Source of the DNA: an uncultured bacterium
GTDB taxonomy: Bacteria; Actinomycetota; Coriobacteriia; Coriobacteriales; Coriobacteriaceae
DNA: 33,785 nt
Reading direction: 5' to 3'
NCBI GenBank assembly: GCA_905215815.1
Contig: CAJMRN010000011.1
Span: 1-33,785 of the forward strand
In this document: one piece after another, positions 23,444-31,404 of the stretch
Layout of the letters: each line of letters opens with the position of its first letter
Position numbering within the stretch: the stretch's first letter is position 1
The notes under the pieces: generated by a model
Databases searched by the model: none
Seen by the model: only the letters and a program-made list of their open reading frames with translations
What the model was told of the DNA's origin: nothing
Position numbers and translations under genes: made by a program

Positions 23444-25621
23444 ATGAACTTCCGCTCATCTCTCGCCTGCACCTCGAGCGATATCGCCCGCTGGGGACTG
23501 CGCTCCGTCCTTAAGCGCCAGGGCGGCGTACTCCCCGGCCGCATCGCCATGAAGATTGACCCCGAGCTGCTAAGCGACCTCGCGGGCCTTGTCGACCGCA
23601 GCGTGGTGATCACCGGCACCAACGGCAAGACCACCACCTCCAACCTCATCGCCGATGCCGTTGCCGCCAGCGGCGCCACCGTGGTATGCAACCGCGCCGG
23701 CAACAACATGGAGCCAGGCGTGGTGGGCGCGTTGCTCGAGGCGCGCGGCAACCTTAAGCGAACCGCCAGCAGCAAGCGCGTAGGCGTCTTTGAGTGCGAC
23801 GAGCTCTACACGGTGCGCGTCCTGCCCAAGCTCAAGCCGACCTACTTTGTGCTGCTCAACCTGTTCCGCGACCAGCTGGACCGCTACGGTGAGATCGACC
23901 ACACCCAGGACGTCATCGCCCACGCGCTGGAGCTTTCGCCGACAACGACGCTCATCTATAACGCCGACGACCCGCTGTGCGCCTCGATCGCCGCGCGCGT
24001 CCCCAACACGAGCATCGCCTTTGGCATCGACGGTGCTACGGGCACCGAGTCCGATCGCATTAGCGACTCGCGTTTTTGCTCGCAGTGCAACGCGCCGCTG
24101 GAGTACGACTATGTGCAGTACGGACAGCTTGGAGCATACCATTGCCCCTCGTGCGGCTGGGGTCGTCCCGCGCTGGTCCGTCGCGTAACGGACGTTGAGC
24201 TCACCTGCAACGGCTACGGCTTTGACCTGAACTTTGGACCCAATACCGACGCACCCGCAACGCACATCGCCACGCGCTACAACGGCCTATACATGGTCTA
24301 TAACGTTGCCGCCGCCTTCTTTGCGGCGCGCGAGCTGGGCGTGGGCGCGGCACATCTACAGTCCACGCTCGATGCCTACGTCCCCGCCGGCGGACGCATG
24401 GGCCGCTGGGAGATCGCCGGCCGTACCGTCGAGGCAAACCTGGCCAAGAATCCCGTGGGCTTCGATCGCCAGATCCAGTCCATTAAGACGGCGGGCGGCA
24501 GACTCTGCGCCTTCTTTCTGAACGACAACGACGCCGACGGCCACGATGTCTCGTGGATCTACGACGTCGACTTCGAGCGCATCGCCGATACCCCAGGGCT
24601 TGTCGCCTTTGCCGGCGGCACGCGTGCACACGATATGCAGGTACGCCTGAAGTACGCCGGCATCGACTCCGCCATCATCTCGAATATCGAGCAGGCAATC
24701 GGCGCCGTGGCAGACGAGGAGGCTGGCGACACTTTCTACGCCGTCGCCAATTACACGGCCTTCCCGCCGCTGGTCAAGGAGCTCGACGAGCTTAAGGGCA
24801 CCGATGCGAGCTCGGTTGCCTCCCACGCCGCAACGCGCGCCGATGGCAGCGCTGTCCCCACCGATATTGCGCCGGTCGAGCTCTCGCGCCCCCTGCGCAT
24901 CGTCTACCTGTATCCCGATGCCCTCAACCTCTATGGCGACGGCGGCAACGTCATTGCCCTCGAGCGCCGCTGCGCCTGGCGCGGCATTCCCGTGCGTGTG
25001 GACGAGGTCCGCATGGGCGAGTCGCTCGATCTCACCGACGCCGACATCGTTATGATGGGCGGTGGCTCCGACCGCGACCAGCTTGCCGTGGCACACGAGC
25101 TGCTCGCTCAAAAAGACAAGGTCGCGTCCTATGTTGAGGATGGCGGCTCGCTGCTCGCTATCTGCGGCAGCTATCAGCTGCTCGGCCGTTCGTACTATAT
25201 GGGTGAGAATCGCCTCGAGGGCCTGGGCGTCATTGCCGCCGAAACCGTGCGCGGCTCCGACCGCCTGATCGGCAACGTCGCCGTCAAGACCGACCTGGCA
25301 CCCGAGCCCTTTGTGGGATTCGAGAACCACGGTGGCCGCACGCTTTTGGACGCCGATGCCACGCCGCTCGGAACGTCTGTCGTCACGGGCACCGGTAACA
25401 ACGGCGACGATGGCTTTGAGGGTCTCATCTACAAGGGCGTCATCGGCACGTACCTACACGGACCGGCACTGCCCAAGAACCCCGAACTCGCCGACTGGCT
25501 CATCACCCACGCTCTCGAGCGCCGTGGCGATGCACAGGCCACCGCTCTGCTGCCGCTCAAGCCCCTCGACGACGCTTACGAGCACGCCGCCCACGACGCC
25601 ACGATGAAGCTCCTCCCCTAA
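23444..25621 (+). CDS. murT-gatD: MurT-GatD fusion: lipid II isoglutaminyl synthase
   Basis: This enzyme amidates the D-Glu of lipid II, turning it into isoglutamine with ammonia made from glutamine. In Staphylococcus and most relatives two proteins do this; here both are in one 725-residue chain. Residues 1 to about 450 are MurT: P-loop GTNGKTTT (58-65), four zinc-ribbon cysteines (212, 215, 234 and 237), and a DUF1727 end with NPVGF and DNDADGHDVSWIYD holding the catalytic Asp. A low-complexity linker (about 450-480) leads to GatD: LYPDALNLYGDGGN, nucleophile Cys574 in AICGSYQLLG and catalytic His672 in YLHGP. All key residues are present, so both halves look active. The start at 23444 has AGGA upstream. 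A terminator follows. Confidence 0.93.
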   Translation: MNFRSSLACTSSDIARWGLRSVLKRQGGVLPGRIAMKIDPELLSDLAGLVDRSVVITGTNGKTTTSNLIADAVAASGATVVCNRAGNNMEPGVVGALLEARGNLKRTASSKRVGVFECDELYTVRVLPKLKPTYFVLLNLFRDQLDRYGEIDHTQDVIAHALELSPTTTLIYNADDPLCASIAARVPNTSIAFGIDGATGTESDRISDSRFCSQCNAPLEYDYVQYGQLGAYHCPSCGWGRPALVRRVTDVELTCNGYGFDLNFGPNTDAPATHIATRYNGLYMVYNVAAAFFAARELGVGAAHLQSTLDAYVPAGGRMGRWEIAGRTVEANLAKNPVGFDRQIQSIKTAGGRLCAFFLNDNDADGHDVSWIYDVDFERIADTPGLVAFAGGTRAHDMQVRLKYAGIDSAIISNIEQAIGAVADEEAGDTFYAVANYTAFPPLVKELDELKGTDASSVASHAATRADGSAVPTDIAPVELSRPLRIVYLYPDALNLYGDGGNVIALERRCAWRGIPVRVDEVRMGESLDLTDADIVMMGGGSDRDQLAVAHELLAQKDKVASYVEDGGSLLAICGSYQLLGRSYYMGENRLEGLGVIAAETVRGSDRLIGNVAVKTDLAPEPFVGFENHGGRTLLDADATPLGTSVVTGTGNNGDDGFEGLIYKGVIGTYLHGPALPKNPELADWLITHALERRGDAQATALLPLKPLDDAYEHAAHDATMKLLP

Positions 25622-25628
25622 CGCCCCG

Positions 25629-25665
25629 CCACCACAAAGGGGACAGGCACCTTTGTGGTGGTTTT
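25629..25665 (+). terminator. Terminator of the TPR-MurT-GatD operon
   Basis: A 12-bp perfect stem (CCACCACAAAGG at 25629-25640, CCTTTGTGGTGG at 25650-25661) is followed by TTTT. It lies eight bases after the stop. Confidence 0.88.
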
Positions 25666-25684
25666 GATCTGCCACGTTTGTTTG

Positions 25685-25819
25685 TCTCGATCTGTAACAT
25701 CTAGGCCGTTGAAAGTCGTCTTACTGTTACAGATTGAGATATTCGTCCCGACGCCCGCCGTCTGTCTCGATCTGTAACAGATAGAGCCGATTTGCCTGCC
25801 CAGATGTTACAGATTGAGA
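25685..25819. repeat. Two palindromic units repeated at exactly 80 bp
   Basis: TCTCGATCTGTAACA occurs at 25685-25699 and 25765-25779. Its near-complement TGTTACAGATTGAGA occurs at 25725-25739 and 25805-25819. Each pair makes a 55-base inverted repeat with a 25-base centre that differs between the two units. The arms are almost perfectly conserved while the centres are not, so the palindrome is what is maintained. No coding frame is present. Confidence 0.85.
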
Positions 25820-25901
25820 TATTTGAAAATCAGGATAGGGAGCCAGCTCCTGTGTGGTGGTTTTCCAGTTTGCCAACGATATACGCGCCGGCAAAAAAGT
25901 C

Positions 25902-25910
25902 TGCTATACT
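25902..25910 (+). promoter_or_regulatory. Extended -10 promoter of tRNA-Glu
   Basis: TGCTATACT is an extended -10 box ending 10 bases before the tRNA. No good -35 box is seen at 17 bases upstream. Confidence 0.55.
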
Positions 25911-25920
25911 CTTTCCCGCT

Positions 25921-25997
25921 GTCCCCATCGTCTAGCGGCCAAGGACGCCACCCTTTCAAGGTGGATATCGCGGGTTCGAATCCCGCTGGGGGCACCA
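25921..25997 (+). tRNA. tRNA-Glu (anticodon UUC), CCA encoded
   Basis: The acceptor arm GTCCCCA pairs with TGGGGGC (one G-T pair). The anticodon stem CCACC/GGTGG holds the loop CTTTCAA, giving anticodon TTC for GAA/GAG. The T arm reads GCGGGTTCGAATCCCGC. Discriminator A and the CCA tail are encoded. All four arms are intact. Confidence 0.96.
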
Positions 25998-26010
25998 TTT
26001 AAACTGAGAA

Positions 26011-26040
26011 GCCCGTTGCCCTTGCGGTAACGGGCTTTTT
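26011..26040 (+). terminator. Terminator of tRNA-Glu
   Basis: GCCCGTTGCC (26011-26020) pairs with GGTAACGGGC (26026-26035) with one mismatch, followed by five T. Confidence 0.9.
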
Positions 26041-26051
26041 GCTATTCATGT

Positions 26052-26185
26052 GCCGGGATTCGAACCCGGCAGGGTGCGGAGCTGAGGAAACGCGGAGCGT
26101 TTTCCAGCGCAGCACGCAAGGAGCGGAGCGACACAGCGGAAGCGGGCGGCGCCAGCCGCACGCGGACATCCCGCTGGGGGCACCA
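26052..26185. repeat. tRNA debris: inverted T-arm and a second tRNA-Glu 3' end
   Basis: Positions 26168-26185 repeat exactly the last 18 bases of tRNA-Glu including CCA (25980-25997). At 26052-26070 the minus strand reads GCCGGGTTCGAATCCCGGC, a complete T-arm of a different tRNA. Neither piece has a full cloverleaf around it. The stretch between is GC-rich with small palindromes (for example GGAAACGC-GGA-GCGTTTTCC). The 3'-end duplication is what a tRNA-targeting integrase leaves, but no integrase is here. Confidence 0.75.
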
Positions 26186-26198
26186 ACTTTAAAATGTT

Positions 26199-26239
26199 CG
26201 AACCCGCCGGATGTAAGGTCCGACGGGTTCGTTCTTTTT
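26199..26239 (+). terminator. Terminator-like hairpin in the gap before the EFR1 gene
   Basis: CGAACCCGCCGG (26199-26210) pairs with CCGACGGGTTCG (26220-26231) with one mismatch, followed by TTCTTTTT. It may serve both the tRNA side and, less well, the convergent minus-strand gene. Confidence 0.8.
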
Positions 26240-26275
26240 GCCGTTATAAGACGAAAAGTACTCAACGCCCTTGCG

Positions 26276-27037
26276 CTAGATAAACAGCTCGCACTCCTTC
26301 CGCTCGGCACAAACTTTGCTCAACATCTTGGTAGTCGCAGAGAGCATGACGGGATTTACCGCGCGAGCGCCCCACGGACATACGGCAATGCAGCGCATGC
26401 AGGAAATGCAGGCCTTTTTGTCCACCCGCTTGGGATCGTCTTTATCGATAGCGCCAACGGGACACACTGCGGCGCAAGCCCCGCAGGCGGTGCACTCCTT
26501 TGTGGCCTTAGGCACCATACCGGTGCCCCCGGCCTTCTTATAGGGACGATTGCCCGGAATAGCCGGCTCAGAAGCATCTCCCGCAGATATCTTTTGCTGA
26601 ATCTGATTCGCAAACCCAGCGAGCTGCGCCGCGTCCTGTGGGTCTGGCCGACCGGCTGCAAACTGGCGAACAATAGAATGCTCGGCGATGGCAGAAACCG
26701 CCGCGATCACCCGAAAGCCCGCGCCCTTTGCCGCATCCTCAAGCTCGACCAGCGTGTCCTCATACGCGCGGTTTCCGTAAACACAAACCAGAACCGCCTG
26801 CGCACCGTTTCCCCGCATCATACCCAAGCGCTCCGCAGCCACAGCCGGGACTCGCCCGCCATACGAGGGTACCGCGATCACGGCTACATCCTCTTTTGTC
26901 ATCGCAACCGTGCGAAAACCAAGCCCGCTATCGGTCAGATCTACAGCAACGGTTTCCCCTTCCAACGCATTGGCAATGTAGCCAGACGCCTTTTCCGTTC
27001 CGCCGGTCGGGCTAAACACGATATCGAATACCTTCAT
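26276..27037 (-). CDS. EFR1-family flavodoxin-ferredoxin protein
   Basis: A 253-residue protein joining a flavodoxin-like domain (1 to about 165) to two C-terminal 4Fe-4S motifs. The flavin loop is SPTGGTEKAS at residues 9-18, followed by VPSYGGRVP and VYGNRAYED. The clusters read CTACGACAAVCP and CISCMRCIAVCPWGA. This layout defines EFR1 ferredoxins, whose substrates are unknown. The start at 27037 has GGGGAGG upstream; the longer reading to 27145 has none. It probably passes electrons from an iron-sulfur donor to a flavin-bound acceptor in the cytosol. The glutamine synthetase gene lies upstream, with its own terminator between the two. Confidence 0.87.
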   Translation of the reverse strand: MKVFDIVFSPTGGTEKASGYIANALEGETVAVDLTDSGLGFRTVAMTKEDVAVIAVPSYGGRVPAVAAERLGMMRGNGAQAVLVCVYGNRAYEDTLVELEDAAKGAGFRVIAAVSAIAEHSIVRQFAAGRPDPQDAAQLAGFANQIQQKISAGDASEPAIPGNRPYKKAGGTGMVPKATKECTACGACAAVCPVGAIDKDDPKRVDKKACISCMRCIAVCPWGARAVNPVMLSATTKMLSKVCAERKECELFI

Positions 27038-27161
27038 CGGATAATCCTCCCCTTTATGAACAAACGGCCGAAACGTCCGCGTGCCAAAACAGGTTACAAC
27101 TTTTAAGATGCCCCGCGTGAAACGCCCGCTCGGCTGCAAGTTCAAAGCAGGTCAAAGCGGC

Positions 27162-27197
27162 AAAAAAGAAGGGGCCTCACACAGGCGAGACCCCTTC
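27162..27197 (-). terminator. Terminator of glnN
   Basis: On the minus strand GAAGGGGTCTC pairs with GAGGCCCCTTC with one mismatch, and a T-rich run (TTCTTTTTTG) follows. It lies about 23 bases after the stop. Confidence 0.9.
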
Positions 27198-27220
27198 ACA
27201 CGCAAAATCAAACGTGTCTG

Positions 27221-29308
27221 TTACACATAGAACAGAATGTCGTCGTAGGTCGGGACCGGCCAGTAGTCGGCGGCCACGATCTCCTCCATGGCATCCACGG
27301 CGGCGCGCAGCGTATCCATAGCGGGAACGACCTCGTGCGCGTACACGTTGGCCTGCTCCTGACCATCGAGGGCTTCGGCCTTCTGATGCACGGCATCGAG
27401 CGCCTTGATGGAGTCGTTGATGGCGGTGATACCGTTGCAGAGCTTGTTGAGCGTGTTCTGCTCGCACTGCATGGCGGCCTCCGCACCAGCGGCACGAATA
27501 GTCTCAAGGCCCTTAGCGACCTTGGTGGCATAGGCAGTAATGACCGGGCGATAGGTACGACGCGCCTCGCGAACCATCGTGGTGGCCTCGATGTTCATGA
27601 GCTTGTTGTACTTCTCGAGCTTGCAGTCGTAGCGGCACTGGGCCTCGGCCTTGGTCAGGACACCCGTCTCCTCAAAGAGCGCAATGGCCTTATCGGAAAC
27701 AAAGGCGGGCAGGGCGTCGGCCGTGGTCTTGTTGTTGGCAAGGCCGCGCTTCTCGGCCTCAACGGGCCACTCGTCGGAGTAGCCATCGCCGGAAAAGAGG
27801 ATGCGCTGGTGGTCGGTCAGGACCTTCTTGCAGTACTCGAGCGCGGCGTCCTGGAACTCATCCTCGGGCGTACCCTCAAGCGCGTCGGCGAAGGACTTGA
27901 GCGACTTGGCCACGGCGGCATCGAGCACCAGGTTGGAGTCGGAGACGTTCTGCTCGGAGCCGCAGGCACGGAACTCGAACTTGTTGCCGGTGAAGGCAAA
28001 CGGGGAGGTGCGGTTGCGGTCGGTGTTGTCCTGCATCAGCTTGGGCAGGGTATCGGCGCCCAGGTCGAGCACGCCGCGCGTGGCATGGACGGAAGCCTTG
28101 CCATCGATGATCTTCTCGACGACCTCGGTAAGCTGGTCGCCCAGGAAGATGGACATAATCGCCGGAGGAGCCTCGTTGGCGCCCAGACGATGATCGTTGC
28201 CGGCCGAGGCAACGGAGGCACGCAGGAGCTCCTGATAGTTATCGACGGCCTCGATCACCGCGGTGAGGAAGACGATGAACTGCAGGTTGTCGAGCGGGGT
28301 GTCGCCCGGATCGAGCAGATTCTCGGACTCGGTGCCAAGCGACCAGTTGTTGTGCTTGCCCGAACCGTTGATGCCCTCGAAGGGCTTCTCGTGCAGCAGG
28401 CAGACCAAGTCGTGGCGGGAGGCGATGAGCTTCATCTTCTCCATCATGACCAGATTCTGGTCGATGGCCTCGTTGACCTCGCCATAGACCGGTGCGAGCT
28501 CATGCTGGCAGGGAGCAACCTCGTTGTGCTTGGTCTTGGCGGGAATGCCAAGCGCCCACAGTTCATCGTCCAGGTCCTTCATATAGGCCGAGACGGTGGG
28601 GCGGATAGCGCCAAAGTAGTGCTCCTCGAGCTCCTGGCCCTTGCAGGGAGCAGCACCAAAGAGGGTGCGGCCGGTGATGACCAGGTCCTTGCGCTTGCGA
28701 TAGGCGTCCTTCTTGATCAGGAAGTACTCCTGCTCGTCGCCCACGGAAGGAACGACCTTCTTGGGGGTCTTGCCAAACAGCGCCAAAACGCGCTTAGACT
28801 CACGCGAGAGCGCGGTCATGGAGCGCAGCAGAGGGGTCTTCTTGTCCAGGGCCTCGCCCGTGTAGGAGCAGAAAGCCGTGGGGATGCACAGGACATCGTC
28901 CTTGATAAAGGCGGGGCTGGTGGGATCCCAAGCGGTGTAGCCACGGGCCTCGAAGGTGGCACGCAAGCCGCCGTTGGGGAAGCTGGAGGCGTCCGGCTCG
29001 CCCTGGATGAGGTTCTTGCCCGTAAACTTGGTAATGGCGGTGCCGTCGTGGTTGGGCTCCAGGAAGCTGTCGTGCTTCTCGGAAGTAATGCCCGAAAGCG
29101 GCTGGAACCAGTGCGCGTAGTGCGTCGCGCCCTTGGAGATGGCCCATACCTTCATGGCATGGGCAACGGCGTTGGCCACATCCAGGTCGAGCGGCTCACC
29201 GCCCTCGAGGGTTGCAGCAAGGCGCTTCCAAATGTCCTTGGGGAGGTAGTCCTTCATGACTTCCTCAGAGAACACCATGGTCCCGAAGCGGTCAGTAAGT
29301 TCGGCCAT
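27221..29308 (-). CDS. glnN: Type III glutamine synthetase
   Basis: GlnN makes glutamine from glutamate, ammonia and ATP. At 695 residues it is clearly the large type III (GSIII) form and not GlnA (about 450). The N-terminal GSIII region (MVFSEEVMKDYLPKDIWKRL) is present. GSIII motifs include ATHYAHWFQPLSG and HDSFLEPNHDG in the first third and GINGSGKHNNWSLGT near residue 330, the ATP/glutamate-binding part. RLGANEAPPAIMSIFLG (about 400) and FAFTGNKFEFRACGS (about 430) are the remaining catalytic blocks. AAGGGAG precedes the ATG at 29308. It is transcribed alone. The 425-base upstream gap holds palindromes that may serve nitrogen or general control; no known riboswitch was seen. Confidence 0.96.
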   Translation of the reverse strand: MAELTDRFGTMVFSEEVMKDYLPKDIWKRLAATLEGGEPLDLDVANAVAHAMKVWAISKGATHYAHWFQPLSGITSEKHDSFLEPNHDGTAITKFTGKNLIQGEPDASSFPNGGLRATFEARGYTAWDPTSPAFIKDDVLCIPTAFCSYTGEALDKKTPLLRSMTALSRESKRVLALFGKTPKKVVPSVGDEQEYFLIKKDAYRKRKDLVITGRTLFGAAPCKGQELEEHYFGAIRPTVSAYMKDLDDELWALGIPAKTKHNEVAPCQHELAPVYGEVNEAIDQNLVMMEKMKLIASRHDLVCLLHEKPFEGINGSGKHNNWSLGTESENLLDPGDTPLDNLQFIVFLTAVIEAVDNYQELLRASVASAGNDHRLGANEAPPAIMSIFLGDQLTEVVEKIIDGKASVHATRGVLDLGADTLPKLMQDNTDRNRTSPFAFTGNKFEFRACGSEQNVSDSNLVLDAAVAKSLKSFADALEGTPEDEFQDAALEYCKKVLTDHQRILFSGDGYSDEWPVEAEKRGLANNKTTADALPAFVSDKAIALFEETGVLTKAEAQCRYDCKLEKYNKLMNIEATTMVREARRTYRPVITAYATKVAKGLETIRAAGAEAAMQCEQNTLNKLCNGITAINDSIKALDAVHQKAEALDGQEQANVYAHEVVPAMDTLRAAVDAMEEIVAADYWPVPTYDDILFYV

Positions 29309-29388
29309 ACGGAACTCCCTTCGTATCGGCACCGCGTGAGAAGCGGTGTTGATTACTAACGAACGAGTCATAGCTTAGACTCGCCGTG

Positions 29389-29586
29389 TTTCCGCGACAT
29401 TACCGTTATGTTGCTGTCGCGAAACCAATCAATGAGGTTACCCTATCGAGGCGGCGTTGCCACCCTCAACAGCCAATCAACTGCATAAATTGCAGACCTC
29501 TCCCCATGGTTTAAGGGTAGTCAATTTGGGACGGGGCTTTATTAACTGGTATTTCGCATCAGATACCATTCAATATAGCCCCATCC
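29389..29586. promoter_or_regulatory. Two inverted repeats in the glnN-metF divergent gap
   Basis: The first is TTTCCGCGACA (29389-29399) with TGTCGCGAAA (29415-29424), a ten-base match with one bulge, placed about 80 bases before glnN. The second is a nested pair: outer arms 29529-29538 and 29577-29586 (GGACGGGGCT with AGCCCCATCC) and inner arms TGGTAT and ATACCA (29547-29552, 29563-29568). Neither is followed by a T-run. No coding frame fills 29309-29734. Confidence 0.6.
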
Positions 29587-29734
29587 TACATTAACCGCCC
29601 TGTTATAGGAAATGTCGATAGCGAAGCATTTTCGATTGGTATCCCCAAATAGCGAGTGAAATTCCATCGTGGCACAGTGGTGCTGTAGAATCCTTACAAC
29701 GCATCACACTATTACGTATCTAGAGGAGCACGAT

Positions 29735-30607
29735 ATGCGCGTCGACGAGCTTTTTAAGCAGGCAGCATCCCAGGGCACCGCACCCGTTTCGTTTGAGATG
29801 TTCCCGCCCAAGGGCGAGCTGACCTTCGACACGGCTCGCAAAGTGGCAGGCAATCTGTGCAAGCTTTCGCCGAGCTTTGTCTCGGTCACCTGCTCGGCCG
29901 GCGGCTCAGGCAACGGTGCCACCACCGCCCCCATCGCGCATATGATTACGAGCGAATTCGATACGCCCTCGGTGGCGCACCTCACCTGCGTGGGCCGCAC
30001 GCATGCCGATATCGCCGCCAAGATCGACGAGTACCGCTCCGCCGGCGTTGAAAACATCCTGGCCCTGCGCGGTGATCTTCCCGCTGGCGCGACCGAGGAC
30101 GACAAGCCCGCCTCGGACTACGCCTACGCCCGCGACCTCATCCCCGAGCTCGTCGACGCCGGCTTTTGCGTGGGCGCCGCAGCCTACCCCGAGGGCCACA
30201 TTGCCTGTGAGGATCTCAACGCCTCGGTCGAATACCTCAAGCAAAAACAGGACGCCGGCGCGAGCTTCTTTGTGACGCAGCTCTTTTTTGACAACGAGTG
30301 CTTCTACCGTTTTCGCGAGCTTGCCGACAAGGCCGGTATCACCGTGCCCATTACCGCGGGCATCATGCCGTTTATGGGCAAGTCGCAGATTAGCCGCATG
30401 GTCTTTATGTGCGGTGCGTCGCTGCCCTCCCCCGTCATCAAGATTCTCGCCAAATACGAGAACGACCCCGAGAGTCTGCAGGCAGCCGGTGTAGATTATG
30501 CCGCCCGTCAGCTTTGCGACCTCAAAGAGCACGGTGCCGACGGTCTGCACCTGTACACTATGAACCGTCCTGCGATCGCCGCAACCATTATGGAGCGCCT
30601 GGGGTAA
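29735..30607 (+). CDS. metF: 5,10-methylenetetrahydrofolate reductase
   Basis: MetF reduces methylene-THF to methyl-THF with a reduced flavin, supplying the methyl donor for methionine. The 290-residue barrel contains the family pattern: SFEMFPPKGE (catalytic Glu at about 22), VSVTCSAGGSG, HLTCVGRT, NILALRGDLP and FFVTQLFFDNECFYRF. PITAGIMPF follows near the C-terminal third. GAGGAGC lies upstream of the ATG. The stop overlaps the ATG of the next gene (TAATG), coupling it to the MetH activation protein. All key residues look intact. The context makes a three-gene methionine operon. Confidence 0.95.
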   Translation: MRVDELFKQAASQGTAPVSFEMFPPKGELTFDTARKVAGNLCKLSPSFVSVTCSAGGSGNGATTAPIAHMITSEFDTPSVAHLTCVGRTHADIAAKIDEYRSAGVENILALRGDLPAGATEDDKPASDYAYARDLIPELVDAGFCVGAAAYPEGHIACEDLNASVEYLKQKQDAGASFFVTQLFFDNECFYRFRELADKAGITVPITAGIMPFMGKSQISRMVFMCGASLPSPVIKILAKYENDPESLQAAGVDYAARQLCDLKEHGADGLHLYTMNRPAIAATIMERLG

Positions 30608-31395
30608 TGGAAAAACCGCACATCGATACAACCGTTGTTGAAGTGCCGGCCGACCTTGCGTCGCCGGCGCTTTACCGTATCGACGCTGCTCACCACCCTC
30701 GTGTCGACCGTGCCGAGATGCTGCGGTATCTGGGCTACGGCGGTCAGCAGATTGAGCCCGAGCTGTCGCAGCGTATTGAGCTTGTCATTGAGCGTCTGGA
30801 GCTGGATATTGAACCCCGTGGCGTGCGCCGCGTATTTGCCGTCGATGCCACGGGAGTCGATGAACAGGGCGATCCTTGCATTCGCTTGGTCGGCACCAAC
30901 GTTGAGCTGCGCGGTCGCGATATCTATCGCCATCTCAAAGACGCCCGCTTTGCCGCACTCATGGCATGCACCCTCGGCATGGACGCTGAGCGTCGTCTGC
31001 GCACCACGGGAGCCCAGCAGCCCCTGGAGGGAGCCGTGCTCGACGCCGCGTGCTCTGCCTATGTAGAAGCCGCCGTCGAGCAGATGGACCAGCAGGCCAA
31101 GGCTACGGCCGCCGCACACGGACTCGCCGGCAACTGGCGCTTTAGTCCCGGCTACGGCGACTGCCCGCTTACGGCCCAGCGCTCGATCGTCGATGCGCTC
31201 AACGCCACGCGCCTCATCGGCCTTACCGTCACGCCCACCTGCCTGCTCATGCCCACCAAGAGCGTGACCGCAGTGATTGGCCTGTTCGACGGCGAGGTCC
31301 ACGACGCCCAGAGCCGCCCCACCTGCAATATCTGCCGCATGCGCGAGCACTGCCGCTTCCGCGCCGCCCACACCACCTGCTATTCCAGCCACTAG
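30607..31395 (+). CDS. Free-standing methionine synthase reactivation protein
   Basis: In E. coli this SAM-binding activation domain is the C terminus of MetH and re-methylates oxidised cob(II)alamin. Here it is a separate 262-residue protein. The signature RFSPGYGDCPLTAQRS is at about 180-195, followed by TPTCLLMPTKSVTAVIGLFD. The C terminus carries Cys residues in a CNICRMREHC...TTC pattern, which could hold an iron-sulfur cluster or zinc, an addition not found in E. coli MetH. The ATG overlaps the metF stop. The metH gene follows ten bases later. The arrangement means reactivation is done in trans. Confidence 0.9.
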   Translation: MEKPHIDTTVVEVPADLASPALYRIDAAHHPRVDRAEMLRYLGYGGQQIEPELSQRIELVIERLELDIEPRGVRRVFAVDATGVDEQGDPCIRLVGTNVELRGRDIYRHLKDARFAALMACTLGMDAERRLRTTGAQQPLEGAVLDAACSAYVEAAVEQMDQQAKATAAAHGLAGNWRFSPGYGDCPLTAQRSIVDALNATRLIGLTVTPTCLLMPTKSVTAVIGLFDGEVHDAQSRPTCNICRMREHCRFRAAHTTCYSSH

Positions 31396-31404
31396 GAGCC
31401 CCCG

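Noticed and set aside
25685..25819. CRISPR-like repeat
   Set aside because: There are only two units, each an inverted pair with an 80-bp period, and no cas genes are nearby.
29672..29691. A sigma54-like TGGCAC...GC element before metF
   Set aside because: The GG to GC spacing is one base short of the required distance, and Coriobacteriia are not known to use sigma54.
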